Assembly (NCBI RefSeq): GCF_016907435.1
Contig: NZ_JAFBBZ010000001.1
Span: 992,001-1,056,000 of the forward strand
Reading direction: 5' to 3'
DNA: 64,000 nt
Origin: Nocardioides salarius
GTDB taxonomy: Bacteria > Actinomycetota > Actinomycetes > Propionibacteriales > Nocardioidaceae
Shown: in pieces, positions 28,807-38,671 of the stretch
Numbering within the stretch: position 1 is the stretch's first letter
Layout: each line of letters opens with the position of its first letter
Translations under genes and position numbers: made by a program
The notes under the pieces: generated by a model
Seen by the model: only the letters and a program-made list of their open reading frames with translations
Databases searched by the model: none
What the model was told of the DNA's origin: nothing

Positions 28807-30372
28807 TCAGTGGCACACCTCGTGGTCGCAGACCGGCGGCAGGTGGGGCCGGTCGCCGCGACCAGCGGTGCGCCCGCCCCCGGCGGGGGCGTCGAAGTGG
28901 TGGGCGTCGGCGGTGCCGTAGGTCCAGCGCACCCCGTGCCCGCGCATCAGCGACACCACCGCGTGCGAGCCCGAGCGCCAGGCGACCCTGGGGTGGCTGC
29001 GCCCGACCCACCAGCCGGTGGGCAGCCAGCCCCCGGAGGTCCGGTAGGGGTTCTCCCACGGGTTCACGTCGAGCGAGCGTCCCCACGAGTGCGGCGAGCG
29101 CACCCCGGGACGGCCCACCACCTGGCGGCAGTTGAACGCCGAGGTGTTGCCGGCGGCCATGGAGGCGTGGTCGTCGGCGCCCTTGAGCCGCTTCGACCAG
29201 CCGAACCGGTCGACGCGGTACATCGAGCGGATCGGCAGCTCGCGGGCGTACATGTCGGCCAGGGCACGGCTCATCCGGCCCACGGCGTCGGCGTGCGCGA
29301 CCAGCTCGCCGCGGTAGCGGTAGCCGTCGTAGCCCCAGTAGTTGATGCGCAACAGCCGCAACGAGGCGCGGCCCACGGGGCAGCCGGCGTGCCAGCTGCG
29401 ACCGGTCATCTGCTTCCAGACCCCGCCCGGGATCCGCGAGACCTTCGCGTTCGCCCCCTCCCCCACCGCTCGCGGCTGCGCGGGCAGCGAGCGGCGCGGG
29501 CGCGGGGCGCCCTTCGGCAGCGCCACCGGCGTGCCGGGCGGGCGGTTGTCGAGGCGGTGCACGGTGCTCGTGCCGCTGTCCAGCCAGGGGCGGCGGGTGA
29601 CCCGTGCCCGGTAGCGGGTGTCCTCGCGCGGGGCGACCCTGGTCGCGGCCCGCCCGCGCTGGTCGAGGCGCAGCCGCTCCTCCTCGACCCAGCGGCGCCC
29701 GGCCCGGCGCTCCAGCCGCACCGGTCCCTCGACGGGCTCACCCGCCCCGGTGGTGACCCGCACGCGCAACCGCACCGACTGCTCGTCGACCACGCTGCCC
29801 GGCCCGTTGAGCCGCACCTCGGCGTTGCGGCGGCGCAGCCGCAGGCGCACCAGCCCGGTGCTGGAGGGTGCGTGGGTCTCGTCGCCCTCGTACGACGCCC
29901 GCACCCGGTTGTCCTTGGGCGCTCGGGCGGCCTCGACCTCGGCGGTCGCGCTCCCGGTGTCGTCGGTCGGGCCGGCCGGCACCTCGCTCCACACGCCGTC
30001 GCGGCGCCGCTCGAGCCGCAGCGCCGCACCGGCGACCGGCTCACCGGCCTCGTCGGTGAGCAGCAGGCGCACCGGCACCCGGCTGCCGGCGTACCGGGCG
30101 GGCGCCTCGGCGGTGAGCACCGTGGCGACGGGCTCCGGCGCGGGATCGGGCCCGGGACCCGGGTCGGGGTCGGCGGCCGCGGGGCCGGCGGCGGGCAGCA
30201 CCAGCGCCAGGGCGAGCACCAGGGCCGGCAGCAGCCGGTGCGGCCGGTGACGGTGGCGCAGGTGGCCGGAGCGGGAGTGGCCGAGGAGGGAGTGGACAGG
30301 GCGGCGGGGGGATCGTGCTGGTCCGAGAGGCACCCGCACAGTGTGCCCCCTGGGGGCCCGGCGCCGCGCCAT
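28807..30372 (-). CDS. Secreted M15-type peptidase with a long Ig-like N-terminal region
   Basis: The 521-residue protein has an Arg/His-rich N-terminus, a Leu/Ala-rich signal segment (LLPALVLALALVLPAAG) and a Pro/Asp linker. Residues of about 80-280 are Ig-like (AGEPVAGAALRLERRRDG, VRLERRAGRRWVEEERL). The C-terminal domain carries the zinc motif SPHSWGRSLDVNPWENP with His and Asp, and DAHHFDAPAG with the third His, as in M15 D,D-carboxypeptidase-like enzymes. It probably trims peptidoglycan. Its start is 3 bp from the end of the trkA gene upstream on the same strand. Confidence 0.85.
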   Translation of the reverse strand: MARRRAPRGHTVRVPLGPARSPRRPVHSLLGHSRSGHLRHRHRPHRLLPALVLALALVLPAAGPAAADPDPGPGPDPAPEPVATVLTAEAPARYAGSRVPVRLLLTDEAGEPVAGAALRLERRRDGVWSEVPAGPTDDTGSATAEVEAARAPKDNRVRASYEGDETHAPSSTGLVRLRLRRRNAEVRLNGPGSVVDEQSVRLRVRVTTGAGEPVEGPVRLERRAGRRWVEEERLRLDQRGRAATRVAPREDTRYRARVTRRPWLDSGTSTVHRLDNRPPGTPVALPKGAPRPRRSLPAQPRAVGEGANAKVSRIPGGVWKQMTGRSWHAGCPVGRASLRLLRINYWGYDGYRYRGELVAHADAVGRMSRALADMYARELPIRSMYRVDRFGWSKRLKGADDHASMAAGNTSAFNCRQVVGRPGVRSPHSWGRSLDVNPWENPYRTSGGWLPTGWWVGRSHPRVAWRSGSHAVVSLMRGHGVRWTYGTADAHHFDAPAGGGRTAGRGDRPHLPPVCDHEVCH

Positions 30373-30374
30373 GC

Positions 30375-31088
30375 TCAGCTCATGTCGCTGAAGCGTTCCA
30401 CGTCCTGGCGGGAGCCGGACACGACGATCACGTCGCCGGCCGCCAGCACCGTCTCGGGGGTCGCGTAGGTGAAGGCCGCGCCGGGGCTCTTGACCCCGAC
30501 GACGGTCACCCCCCAGCGGCGGCGTACGTCGGACTCGGCCAGCGAGGTGCCGTGCATGGCGGCCGGCGGGCTGGTCTTGACCATGGCGTAGCCCTCGTCG
30601 ATCTCGATGTAGTCGAGCATCCGCCCGCGCACGAGGTGGGCGACCCGCTTGCCCATGTCGTGCTCGGGACGCACCACGTGGTGCACCCCGATCTGGGTCA
30701 GGATGCGGGCGTGCGCCTGGCTGATCGCCTTCGCCCAGACCATCGGCACGCCCAGGTTGAGCGCGACCGAGGCCGAGAGGATGCTCGCCTCGAGGTCGTT
30801 GCCGACCCCGACCACGGCCCGGTCGAAGTCGCCCACCGAGAGCTGGCGCATCGCCTCCTCGTTGGTCGTGTCGGCGGTGACGACGTGGGTCAGCCGGCCG
30901 CTGAGCGACTGCACGATGCGCGGGTCGGCGTCGACGCCGAGCACCTCGGTGCCCTCGGCGACCAGCTCGAGGGCCAGGCTCTTGCCGAAGCGCCCCAGCC
31001 CCAGCACGACGACCCCGCCGTCGGAGGCTCCGTGCCGGTGCGGGCGGCGGGAGCGGTGCTCCTCGGCCCGGTGCTTGTTCCTAGCCAA
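30375..31088 (-). CDS. trkA: TrkA-type potassium channel regulatory subunit
   Basis: The 237-residue protein has a Rossmann TrkA-N domain (GGVVVLGLGRFGKSLALEL, then VDADPRIV) and a TrkA-C domain (VVGVKSPGAAFTYATPETVL). A basic His/Arg-rich tail precedes it. It overlaps the trkH stop by 8 bp, so the two form an operon. It would gate K+ uptake in response to NAD(H)- or ATP-type nucleotides. Confidence 0.9.
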   Translation of the reverse strand: MARNKHRAEEHRSRRPHRHGASDGGVVVLGLGRFGKSLALELVAEGTEVLGVDADPRIVQSLSGRLTHVVTADTTNEEAMRQLSVGDFDRAVVGVGNDLEASILSASVALNLGVPMVWAKAISQAHARILTQIGVHHVVRPEHDMGKRVAHLVRGRMLDYIEIDEGYAMVKTSPPAAMHGTSLAESDVRRRWGVTVVGVKSPGAAFTYATPETVLAAGDVIVVSGSRQDVERFSDMS

Positions 31089-32430
31089 TGATCGGCCTCT
31101 CCTCGGGGTGGCTGTAGGCGCGCCGCCGCTCGCGCAGGGCGAGGGCGGAGACGAGCGTGACCGGGCCCAGTCGGCCCACGAACATGAGCAGGGTCAGCAC
31201 CAGGTGCCCGTGGGTGCCGACGTCGGCGGTGATGCCGGTCGAGAGCCCGACGGTGGCGAAGGCCGAGACGGCCTCGAAGAGGACCTGGTGGGTGGGCAGG
31301 CGGGTCATCTCGACCAGGGCGACGGTCGCCGCGGTGACCACGCCGACCGACAGCAGCGCCACGGTCAGCGCCTGGCGCGTCGCGCGGTCGTCGATGCGGC
31401 GTCCGAACGCCTCGACGTCCTGCTCGCCGCGCACCTCGGCCCAGATCACGAACCACAGCAGCACGAAGGTGGTGACCTTGATGCCCCCGGCGGTGCCCGC
31501 CGAGCCGCCGCCGATGAACATCAGCACCACCGTGCCGAGCAGGGTGCCCTCGTGCATCTGGGCGTAGTCGAGGGAGTTGAAGCCCGCCGTGCGCGGCATC
31601 ACCGCCTGGAAGAAGCCGGCCAGCACCCGGCCCGGGCCGGCGTCGAGCGCGCCCAGCGTGGCCGGGTTGCGCCACTCGTTGGCGGTCACGAAGACGGTGC
31701 CGGCGACCAGCAGCACGAGCGTCGCCGAGACGGTGATCTTGGTGTGCAGGCTCCAGCGCCGCGGCCGGCGCAGCTGGCGGCGCAGCTCGAGCACCACCGG
31801 GAACCCCAGCCCGCCGAGGATGACGGCGGCCGCGATCGGCAGGCAGATCCACGGGTCGGTGACGTAGCGGGTCAGGCTGTCGGACCACAACGCGAAGCCG
31901 GCGTTGTTGAAGGCGGAGACGGAGTGGAAGACGCCGAGGTACGCCGCCCGCCCGGGCGAGTAGTCGTAGGCCCACCAGAAGCGCAGGCCCAGCGGCACCG
32001 CGACCACGGCCTCGACCAGCAGGCTGACGCGCGCGACGCCGAGGACCACGCTGCGCACGTCGCCCAGGCCCAGCGCCCTGGTCTCGGCCATCGCGGTGAT
32101 CCGGCTGCGCAGACCCATCCGCCGCCACACCAGCAGCCCGAGCAGCGAGGCCAGGGTCATGATCCCGAAGCCACCGACCTGGATCAGCGCCAGCACCACC
32201 GCCTGGCCGAAGCCCGACCAGTAGGTGCCGGTGTCGACGACGGCCAGCCCGGTGACGCACACGGCCGAGGTGGCGGTGAAGAGCGCAGTGACGAGGTCGG
32301 CTCCCGCGGTGCCGGTGCGCGAGACCGGCAGGAGCAGCAGCAGGGTGCCGACAGCGACGGCACCCGCGAAGCCCAGCACGACCAGCTGGGCGGGGTGCCG
32401 CAGGAACCGACGTGGTCGGGCTTCGTGCAC
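31081..32430 (-). CDS. trkH: TrkH/KtrB-type potassium uptake membrane protein
   Basis: The 449-residue membrane protein has repeated hydrophobic segments with K+ filter-like regions TATSAVCVTGLAVVDTG, HSVSAFNNAGFALW and MPRTAGFNSLDY, as in Ktr/Trk. GTG at 32430 is chosen because TACGCT lies 6 nt upstream; ATG at 32448 is the alternative and gives 6 more residues. It forms an operon with trkA. A dienelactone-hydrolase-like gene diverges from it. Confidence 0.9.
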   Translation of the reverse strand: MHEARPRRFLRHPAQLVVLGFAGAVAVGTLLLLLPVSRTGTAGADLVTALFTATSAVCVTGLAVVDTGTYWSGFGQAVVLALIQVGGFGIMTLASLLGLLVWRRMGLRSRITAMAETRALGLGDVRSVVLGVARVSLLVEAVVAVPLGLRFWWAYDYSPGRAAYLGVFHSVSAFNNAGFALWSDSLTRYVTDPWICLPIAAAVILGGLGFPVVLELRRQLRRPRRWSLHTKITVSATLVLLVAGTVFVTANEWRNPATLGALDAGPGRVLAGFFQAVMPRTAGFNSLDYAQMHEGTLLGTVVLMFIGGGSAGTAGGIKVTTFVLLWFVIWAEVRGEQDVEAFGRRIDDRATRQALTVALLSVGVVTAATVALVEMTRLPTHQVLFEAVSAFATVGLSTGITADVGTHGHLVLTLLMFVGRLGPVTLVSALALRERRRAYSHPEERPIIG

Positions 32431-32442
32431 CGCCGCAGCGTA
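32431..32442 (-). promoter_or_regulatory. -10 box (TACGCT) of the trkH-trkA operon
   Basis: Minus-strand TACGCT at 32437-32442, then 6 nt, then GTG at 32430. Confidence 0.45.
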
Positions 32443-32500
32443 GGCCACGACCCGGTGGGCGCGCCCGGCGCCCGGCCTTTACTTCGCACCCCGCCGCTGC

Positions 32501-32512
32501 CAGCATCGGCGG
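32501..32512 (+). promoter_or_regulatory. -10 box (CAGCAT) of the DLH gene
   Basis: CAGCAT at 32501-32506, then 6 nt, then ATG at 32513; weaker first base. Confidence 0.4.
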
Positions 32513-33097
32513 ATGACCGAGCTGGTGCTCTTCCACCACGTCCAGGGCCTCACCGACGGGGTCCGCGCGCTCGCCGACGACCTGCGCGAGGCTGGGCACA
32601 CGGTGCACACGCCCGACGTCTTCGAGGGCCGGACCTTCGCCACCCTCGCGGAGGGCATGGCCTTCGCCCGCGAGAGCGGCTTCGACACGCTGACCGAGCG
32701 GGCGGTCGCGGCCGCCGAGACGCTGGGTCCCGACCTGGTCTACGCGGGCATCTCGTTCGGCGTGATGGCCGCCCAGCGGCTGGCCCAGACGCGCCCGGGG
32801 GCGCGCGGGGCGCTGCTGCTCGAGTCGTGCGTGCCCGTCACCGGCGACTGGGCCTTCGGGCCCTGGCCCGCGGGCGTCCCGGTGCAGGTGCACGGCATGG
32901 CCGAGGACCCCGAGTTCGCCGGCGGCGGCGACCTCGACGCGGCCCGCGAGCTCGTCGAGGTCGTGGGGGCCGGCGCCGAGCTCTTCACCTACCCCGGCGA
33001 CCAGCACCTGTTCACCGACCGCTCGCTGGCGTCGTACGACGCGGCAGCGACGGCGCTGCTGCTCGAGCGGGCGCTCGCGTTCCTCGCCCGCACCTGA
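32513..33097 (+). CDS. Dienelactone hydrolase-like alpha/beta hydrolase
   Basis: The 194-residue protein fits the DLH family: TELVLFHHVQGLTDGVR with an oxyanion region, the nucleophile elbow YAGISFGVMAAQ (GxSxG, where many DLHs have Cys), Asp later and GDQHLFTDRSLASYD with the likely catalytic His. The substrate is unknown. Confidence 0.85.
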   Translation: MTELVLFHHVQGLTDGVRALADDLREAGHTVHTPDVFEGRTFATLAEGMAFARESGFDTLTERAVAAAETLGPDLVYAGISFGVMAAQRLAQTRPGARGALLLESCVPVTGDWAFGPWPAGVPVQVHGMAEDPEFAGGGDLDAARELVEVVGAGAELFTYPGDQHLFTDRSLASYDAAATALLLERALAFLART

Positions 33098-33102
33098 CCC
33101 GC

Positions 33103-33140
33103 GAGCCGGCGCCAGTTCCGGCCGAGCCGGCGCCAGTTCC
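33103..33140. repeat. Two 17-bp direct repeats and a small hairpin
   Basis: GAGCCGGCGCCAGTTCC occurs at 33103-33119 and 33124-33140; GTTCC-TGC-GGAAC follows at 33136-33148. They lie between convergent genes and may act as a weak terminator. Confidence 0.5.
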
Positions 33141-33151
33141 TGCGGAACGGG

Positions 33152-33568
33152 CTACCAGCCGAGCGTCTCCAGGCGGTGCCGGCGACCGAAGGACCGCAGG
33201 TCGTCGGTGGTGTAGTCCTGCTGCTCCGAGCGGACCTCCGCGGCCGTGGCCTTGAACCTGCTGAAGGGCAGGAAGCCGGCCATCACCGCACGCGCCTGGG
33301 TGACCAGGAGGTCGCGGTGGCGCGACTCGTGCAGCTGGCCGTGCCACTGCTCGCCCTGCCAGCGGAACGAGAAGATCCAGTAGAAGAGCGAGCCGCCGGA
33401 CTGCGGGAAGTGCAGGTGCGTCTGGTCGACGCGCAGCTCCGGGCTGACCAGCAGGTTCTCGCGCTCGGCGCTGACCTCGTCGGGGAAGACGAGGTGGCTC
33501 AGGTCGGCGGTGAACTCGTGCGACGACCACGAGTCCCGGCTGGGGTCGGTGGCGTTGATGCTGCTCAT
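33152..33568 (-). CDS. Uncharacterised 138-residue protein
   Basis: The ATG at 33568 follows GAGGAG with 4 nt between, a good ribosome site; the longer frame to 33709 is not needed. It has aromatic and charged residues (HLHFPQSGGSLFYWIFSFRW) and no signal peptide. I recognise no domain. It is convergent with the DLH gene and divergent from the HTH-membrane fusion. Confidence 0.7.
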   Translation of the reverse strand: MSSINATDPSRDSWSSHEFTADLSHLVFPDEVSAERENLLVSPELRVDQTHLHFPQSGGSLFYWIFSFRWQGEQWHGQLHESRHRDLLVTQARAVMAGFLPFSRFKATAAEVRSEQQDYTTDDLRSFGRRHRLETLGW

Positions 33569-33822
33569 GCGGCTCCTCGATCTGTTCGCGCGGGGCACCC
33601 CTTCACGGGTGACGGGGCGGGCGCGGCGCTGCCGCCGTCGCCGTGGCTCCCCCCGGCGCCACGACCACGACACCATCAGTTCTAGGCCCTGACCTGCGAT
33701 TTCCACCACCCCCGGTTAAGTCCCGAACGAATCCGAACAACTCGGACGCGCCCTCGTACAGTGGGTGGCCGGAGGGTCCGCGCCACGGAGCGCCGCCCCA
33801 GCCCCGGAGGGAGGACCAGGTC

Positions 33823-34845
33823 GTGAGCGACACGCCGACCCAGTCGCCCCAGGGCAGCGAGTGGGACCTCCTCGCGAATCGGTTGCAGCAGCTTCGGCTC
33901 GAGGCCGGTGAGCCGTCGTACGGCGAGATCGCGCGTCGCGTCGCCCGCGGCCGTCTCGACGCCGGGCTCGGCGAGCACGAGGCCCGCGTGGCACGGACCA
34001 CCGTCTACGACGTCTTCCGCACCGGCCGCGCCCGGGTCAACCTCGAGCTGGTCCGCGAGATCGTGCGCGTCCTGGGCGGCGAGGACCTCGACGTCGACCG
34101 CTGGGTGGCGCAGTGCCGCCGCGGCGGTGCGGCCCCCGCACCGGCACCCGCCCCGGTGCCCGCCACGGGGACCACGCCGCAATCCACACCCCCGCCCACC
34201 CGCGAGCCCACCACCCACCCCACCGACGACGACCCGGCGCTGCCGACGCCCCCGCCCGCCCTGCGGCTGGCGATGGTGCTGGCCGGGCTCTGCGTGGTGG
34301 TGAACCTGGCGGGGCGCTTCGTCGTCGACGTGCTGCAGCTGCCGATCTTCCTCGACATGATCGGCACCGCGGTCGCCGCGATCGCCCTCGGGCCCTGGTA
34401 CGGCGTCGCCGTCGGCCTGACCAGCAACCTCGCCGGCACCGCGGTCAGCGGCACCGACTCCATCCCCTTCGCCCTGGTCAACATGGCCGGCGCGCTGGTC
34501 TGGGGCTACGGCGTGCGGCGCTTCGCCATGGGCCGCACGCTGCTGCGCTTCATGGGCCTCAACGTGCTGGTCGCCGTGACCTGCACCCTCGTGGCGATCC
34601 CGGTGCTCGTGCTGCTCTACGGCGGCGGGGTCGGGCACAGCCAGGACTTCGTCACCGCCACCTTCATCGAGATGACCGGCCTGCTCGAGGTGGCCGTCGG
34701 CCTGTCCAACATGGTCGTCTCGCTGGGCGACAAGATCATCAGCGGCTTCGTGGCGCTGGTCGCCTGCTCGACGCTCCCGCTGGCGCTGCGCCGGCGCACG
34801 CCCCTGGTGCTGGTCTCCCCCCGGCTCGGCGGCCCCGACTCCTGA
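33823..34845 (+). CDS. HTH / ECF-S-like membrane fusion protein
   Basis: The 340-residue protein has a cytoplasmic DNA-binding-like region (residues ~10-105): [20 protein letters not shown], then [19 protein letters not shown], an XRE-type helix-turn-helix. An Ala/Pro/Thr linker (~105-150) is followed by about six hydrophobic segments with [20 protein letters not shown] and [13 protein letters not shown], which resemble the S components of ECF vitamin transporters. GTG at 33823 has GGAGG-type ribosome sites upstream. No ECF ATPase or T component is nearby. A role as a membrane-bound ligand-sensing regulator is inferred. Confidence 0.75.
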   Translation: MSDTPTQSPQGSEWDLLANRLQQLRLEAGEPSYGEIARRVARGRLDAGLGEHEARVARTTVYDVFRTGRARVNLELVREIVRVLGGEDLDVDRWVAQCRRGGAAPAPAPAPVPATGTTPQSTPPPTREPTTHPTDDDPALPTPPPALRLAMVLAGLCVVVNLAGRFVVDVLQLPIFLDMIGTAVAAIALGPWYGVAVGLTSNLAGTAVSGTDSIPFALVNMAGALVWGYGVRRFAMGRTLLRFMGLNVLVAVTCTLVAIPVLVLLYGGGVGHSQDFVTATFIEMTGLLEVAVGLSNMVVSLGDKIISGFVALVACSTLPLALRRRTPLVLVSPRLGGPDS

Positions 34846-34851
34846 GCCTGC

Positions 34852-37350
34852 TCAGGCCCCGGCCCGGGCGCTCTCGCGCTGGGCCAGGTGCCGGGCCAGG
34901 TACGGCGCGGTGACGCTGCCCTCGGCGGCGGCGACCTCGGCGGGGGTGCCGGTGGCCACCACCCGGCCGCCGCCGTCGCCCCCGGCCGGGCCGAGGTCGA
35001 CCACCCAGTCGGCGCCCGCGATCGTGGCCAGGTCGTGCTCGACGACCACCACGGTGTTGCCGGCGTCGACCAGGCGGTGCAGCTGGTGCACCAGCAGCGC
35101 GATGTCGGCCGGGTGCAGCCCGGCGGTCGGCTCGTCGAGCAGGTAGAGCGCGTGCCCCCGGCGCGCACGCTGCAGCTCGGTGGCCAGCTTGATGCGCTGC
35201 GCCTCGCCACCGCTGAGCTCGGTGGCGGGCTGGCCCAGGCGCAGGTAGCCCAGGCCGACCTCGCGCAGCGTCGCCAGGCTGCGCACGGCCGCCGGCACGT
35301 CGTCGAGCGCCTCGGCGGCCTCGTCGACCGACAGCGCGAGCACGTCGGCGATGCTGCGGCCGCGGTGCCGGATCTCGAGGGTCTCCGGGTTGTAGCGCGC
35401 ACCCTCGCAGGCCGGGCACGGGGCGTAGGTGCCGGGCATGAAGAGCAGCTCGACGGAGACGAAGCCCTCCCCCTGGCAGGTCTCGCAGCGCCCCTCGGCG
35501 ACGTTGAAGGAGAAGCGGCCGGCCCCGTAGCCGCGGGCGCGGGCCTCGGGGGTGGCGGCGTAGAGCTTGCGCACCGCGTCGAAGAGGCCGGTGTAGGTGG
35601 CCAGGTTGGAGCGCGGGGTGCGCCCGATCGGGCGCTGGTCGACGCGCACCAGCCGGTCGAAGGACTCCAGGCCGGTGGCGTCGTCGACGTCGATCTCGAG
35701 CGCGCCGTCGTCCTCGTCGTCGGGCTTCTGGCCCAGGTGGCGACGCACCAGCTCGGCCAGCACCTGGGTGACCAGGGTCGACTTGCCCGAGCCGGACACC
35801 CCGGTGACCGCGGTGAGCGTGCACAGCGGCAGGTCGACGTCGAGGTCGTCGAGGTTGTGCCTGCTGACCCCGCGCAGGTGCAGCCAGCCGTGCGGCGTAC
35901 GCCGCTGCCGCTCGACGGGCTCGACCCGGCCGAAGAGGTGCGCCCCGGTCACGGAGTCGGCCACGTCCTCGAGCCCGCCCACGGGCCCGGAGTAGAGCAC
36001 CCGTCCGCCGCCCTCGCCGGCGCCCGGCCCGATGTCGACCACCCAGTCGGCGCGGCGCACGACGTCGAGGTCGTGCTCGACCACGAAGAGCGAGTTGCCC
36101 GAGGCCTTGAGCTGGTCGAGCACGTCGAGCAGCGGTTCGGCATCGGCGGGGTGCAGGCCGGCGGAGGGCTCGTCGAGCACGTAGACGACCCCGAAGAGCC
36201 CGGAGCGCAGCTGGGTGGCGATCCGCAGGCGCTGGGTCTCGCCGGGCGAGAGGGTCGTGGAGCTGCGGCCCAGGGACAGGTAGCCCAGGCCCAGGCCGAG
36301 CAGCACGTCGACCCGGGCGACGAGGTCGGCGCACAGCCGCACCGCCACCTCCGTGCTCTCCCCCGAGTCGGCCGACGACGTGGCGGCCGCGGCCTCGCCC
36401 AGCTCGGCGACGGGTCGCAGCTGCTCGGCCAGGTCGACGAAGGACAGCGCGTTGGTCTCGGCGATGGTGAGCCCGCGGAAGGTCACGGCGAGCGAGGCGG
36501 CCTGGAGGCCGGTGCCGCCGCAGGCCGAGCAGCTGACCGCCCGGACGAAGCGCATCGCCTTGTCGCGCATCATCTGGCTCTTGGTGTCGGCCAGCACGTG
36601 CCGCACGTGCTTGCGCGCGCTCCAGAACGTGCCGTGGTAGTCGCGGCCGGTCGAGTCGTCGGGCTCACCGCGCCGGTCGACCAGCACGCGCGGCTGCTCG
36701 TCGGTGTAGAGCAGCCAGTCGCGGTCGGTGCGCGAGAGCTGCTCGAAAGGCACGTCGACGTCGATGCCGACGGCCTTCACCACCCGCAGGAGGTTCTTGC
36801 CCTGCCAGGCGCCCGGCCAGGCGGCGATCGCACCGTCGCGGATGCTCATCGAGGGGTCGGGGACCAGCAGGTCCTCGGCCACGTCGTGCACCTCCCCCAG
36901 CCCGTGGCACTCGGGGCAGGCGCCGGCCGTGGTGTTGGGCGAGAACGCCTCGGCGCCCAGACGCTGCGCGCCCGCGGGATAGGTGCCGGCGCGCGAGTAG
37001 AGCATCCGCACCAGGTTGGACAGCGTGGTCAGGGTGCCGACGCTGGAGCGTGAGCTCGGCGCCCCGCGGCGCTGCTGCAGGGCCACCGCCGGCGGGAGGC
37101 CGGTGATCTCCTGCACGTGGGGTGCGCCGACCTGCTGCAGCAGCCGCCGGGCGTAGGGCGCCACGGACTCGAAGTAGCGGCGCTGGGCCTCGGCGTAGAG
37201 CGTGCCGAACGCGAGCGAGGACTTGCCCGACCCCGAGACGCCGGTGAAGACGACCAGCGCGTCGCGGGGCAGGTCGACGTCGACGTGCTGCAGGTTGTGC
37301 TCGCTGGCACCGCGGACGTGGACGAAGTGGTCGCTCGGGTCGTGGGGCAC
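34852..37350 (-). CDS. UvrA-like excinuclease ATPase, short form
   Basis: The 832-residue protein has two ABC ATPase halves. The first has [18 protein letters not shown], and ends with [15 protein letters not shown] and [15 protein letters not shown]. The second has [18 protein letters not shown] and [18 protein letters not shown]. Zinc Cys pairs occur at CPECHG, CSACGG, CETCQG and CPACEG. It is shorter than canonical UvrA (about 950), like the UvrA2 class linked to drug or DNA-damage tolerance. It lies just before gntK on the same strand, with a 9-bp gap. Confidence 0.88.
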   Translation of the reverse strand: MPHDPSDHFVHVRGASEHNLQHVDVDLPRDALVVFTGVSGSGKSSLAFGTLYAEAQRRYFESVAPYARRLLQQVGAPHVQEITGLPPAVALQQRRGAPSSRSSVGTLTTLSNLVRMLYSRAGTYPAGAQRLGAEAFSPNTTAGACPECHGLGEVHDVAEDLLVPDPSMSIRDGAIAAWPGAWQGKNLLRVVKAVGIDVDVPFEQLSRTDRDWLLYTDEQPRVLVDRRGEPDDSTGRDYHGTFWSARKHVRHVLADTKSQMMRDKAMRFVRAVSCSACGGTGLQAASLAVTFRGLTIAETNALSFVDLAEQLRPVAELGEAAAATSSADSGESTEVAVRLCADLVARVDVLLGLGLGYLSLGRSSTTLSPGETQRLRIATQLRSGLFGVVYVLDEPSAGLHPADAEPLLDVLDQLKASGNSLFVVEHDLDVVRRADWVVDIGPGAGEGGGRVLYSGPVGGLEDVADSVTGAHLFGRVEPVERQRRTPHGWLHLRGVSRHNLDDLDVDLPLCTLTAVTGVSGSGKSTLVTQVLAELVRRHLGQKPDDEDDGALEIDVDDATGLESFDRLVRVDQRPIGRTPRSNLATYTGLFDAVRKLYAATPEARARGYGAGRFSFNVAEGRCETCQGEGFVSVELLFMPGTYAPCPACEGARYNPETLEIRHRGRSIADVLALSVDEAAEALDDVPAAVRSLATLREVGLGYLRLGQPATELSGGEAQRIKLATELQRARRGHALYLLDEPTAGLHPADIALLVHQLHRLVDAGNTVVVVEHDLATIAGADWVVDLGPAGGDGGGRVVATGTPAEVAAAEGSVTAPYLARHLAQRESARAGA

Positions 37351-37359
37351 GCCCCCTTC

Positions 37360-37947
37360 CTACCGGCCGGGACCGACGAGCGGTTCCCCCGCAGGGGGTC
37401 CGGCCCCCGGTCGGCCCGCGATCAGCGCCTCGACCACGCGGTCGACGACGACGGCCAGGGGCGCGCTGACGTCGACGCGCAGCCCCGCCTCGTCGGCGCC
37501 GAGCGGCTCGAGCGTGGCGAGCTGGGAGTCCAGCAGCGAGGCGGGCATGAAGTGCTCGCGCCGCTCCATCCGCTCGCGCAGCAGCGCGGCCGGCGCCTCG
37601 AGGTGCACGAAGACCCGGGTGCCGGGTGCGTACCCGGCCCGCAGCGCGTCGCGGTAGCGCCGGCGCAGCGCCGAGCAGGTCAGCACGGTCGCGGCCCCGC
37701 CCGCCTCGTGCCGGCGCACCTCGGCGGCCAGCGCGGCCAGCCAGGGTGCGCGGTCGTCGTCGGTGAGGGGCTGGCCGGCGCTCATCTTGGCGACGTTCGC
37801 CCGGGGGTGCAGGGAGTCACCCTCGATGAAGACCAGGCCGAGACGCTCGGCGAGCAGGCTCGCCACTGACGTCTTGCCGGTGCCGGAGACGCCCATCACG
37901 ACGAGGTGGGGCACCGTGCCCGTCCGGCCCGGGGAGGTCGCGCTCAT
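37360..37947 (-). CDS. gntK: Gluconokinase
   Basis: The 195-residue kinase has the Walker A GVSGTGKTSVASLLAERLGL, FIEGDSLHPRANVAKMSAG (gluconate site) and LTCSALRRRYRDALR, all typical of GntK. It phosphorylates gluconate to 6-phosphogluconate. A GntR-type gene diverges from it and a GntP permease lies beyond. Confidence 0.94.
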   Translation of the reverse strand: MSATSPGRTGTVPHLVVMGVSGTGKTSVASLLAERLGLVFIEGDSLHPRANVAKMSAGQPLTDDDRAPWLAALAAEVRRHEAGGAATVLTCSALRRRYRDALRAGYAPGTRVFVHLEAPAALLRERMERREHFMPASLLDSQLATLEPLGADEAGLRVDVSAPLAVVVDRVVEALIAGRPGAGPPAGEPLVGPGR

Positions 37948-37964
37948 GACCTAGGCTCCCCGGC

Positions 37965-38648
37965 ATGACGACGATGCACGAGGAGGTCCTGGCGAGCCTG
38001 GGCCCGCGCATCATCGACGGCTCGCTGGCCGAGGGCACCGTGATCACCCTCGAGTGGCTCGGCGCCGAGTACGCCGTCTCGCGCACCGTGGCCCGCGAGG
38101 TCGTGCAGGTCCTCGCCTCCAAGCACCTGGTCGAGAGCCGCCGGCGCACCGGCATCCGCATCCGGCCGGCCACCGACTGGAGCTCCTACGACCCCGCGGT
38201 GGTGCGCTGGCGCCTCGATGGCGAGCAGCGCACCGCCCACCTGCGCGAGCTCTCGCAGCTGCGCGCCGCGGTCGAGCCGGCCTCGGCGGCGCTGGCCGCC
38301 GAGCACGCCGCCGCCGACGACGGAGCGGCGCTGCTGCGCCTGGCCCACGACATGGAGACCACCGGCGCGGCCGGCGACCTGCAGGCCTTCCTCGAGCACG
38401 ACGTCGCCTTCCACCGCCGGCTGCTGCACCTGTCGGGCAACCAGATGTTCGCCGGGCTGTGCGACGTGGTGGAGGAGGTGCTGCGCGGGCGCACCGACCA
38501 CGACCTGATGCCGCCGCGCCCCAAGCCCGAGGCCCGGCGCCTGCACCTGGTGGTCGCCGAGGCGGTCGCCGCCGGCGAGCCGGAGGCGGCCCGCTCGGCG
38601 ATGACCGCGATCTGCACCGAGGTGCTGCGCGCCACCAGCGACGACTGA
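37965..38648 (+). CDS. gntR: FadR-type GntR regulator of gluconate genes
   Basis: The 227-residue protein has the GntR HTH (WLGAEYAVSRTVAREVVQVL) and an FCD-type C-terminal domain with HDVAFHRRLLHLSGN and metal-binding His residues. The ATG at 37965 has TAGGCT 7 nt before it. It lies between gntK (divergent) and gntP (convergent), and is the probable repressor of both. Confidence 0.9.
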   Translation: MTTMHEEVLASLGPRIIDGSLAEGTVITLEWLGAEYAVSRTVAREVVQVLASKHLVESRRRTGIRIRPATDWSSYDPAVVRWRLDGEQRTAHLRELSQLRAAVEPASAALAAEHAAADDGAALLRLAHDMETTGAAGDLQAFLEHDVAFHRRLLHLSGNQMFAGLCDVVEEVLRGRTDHDLMPPRPKPEARRLHLVVAEAVAAGEPEAARSAMTAICTEVLRATSDD

Positions 38649-38671
38649 CCCGTCGGCGCGGCGGACCCCGG

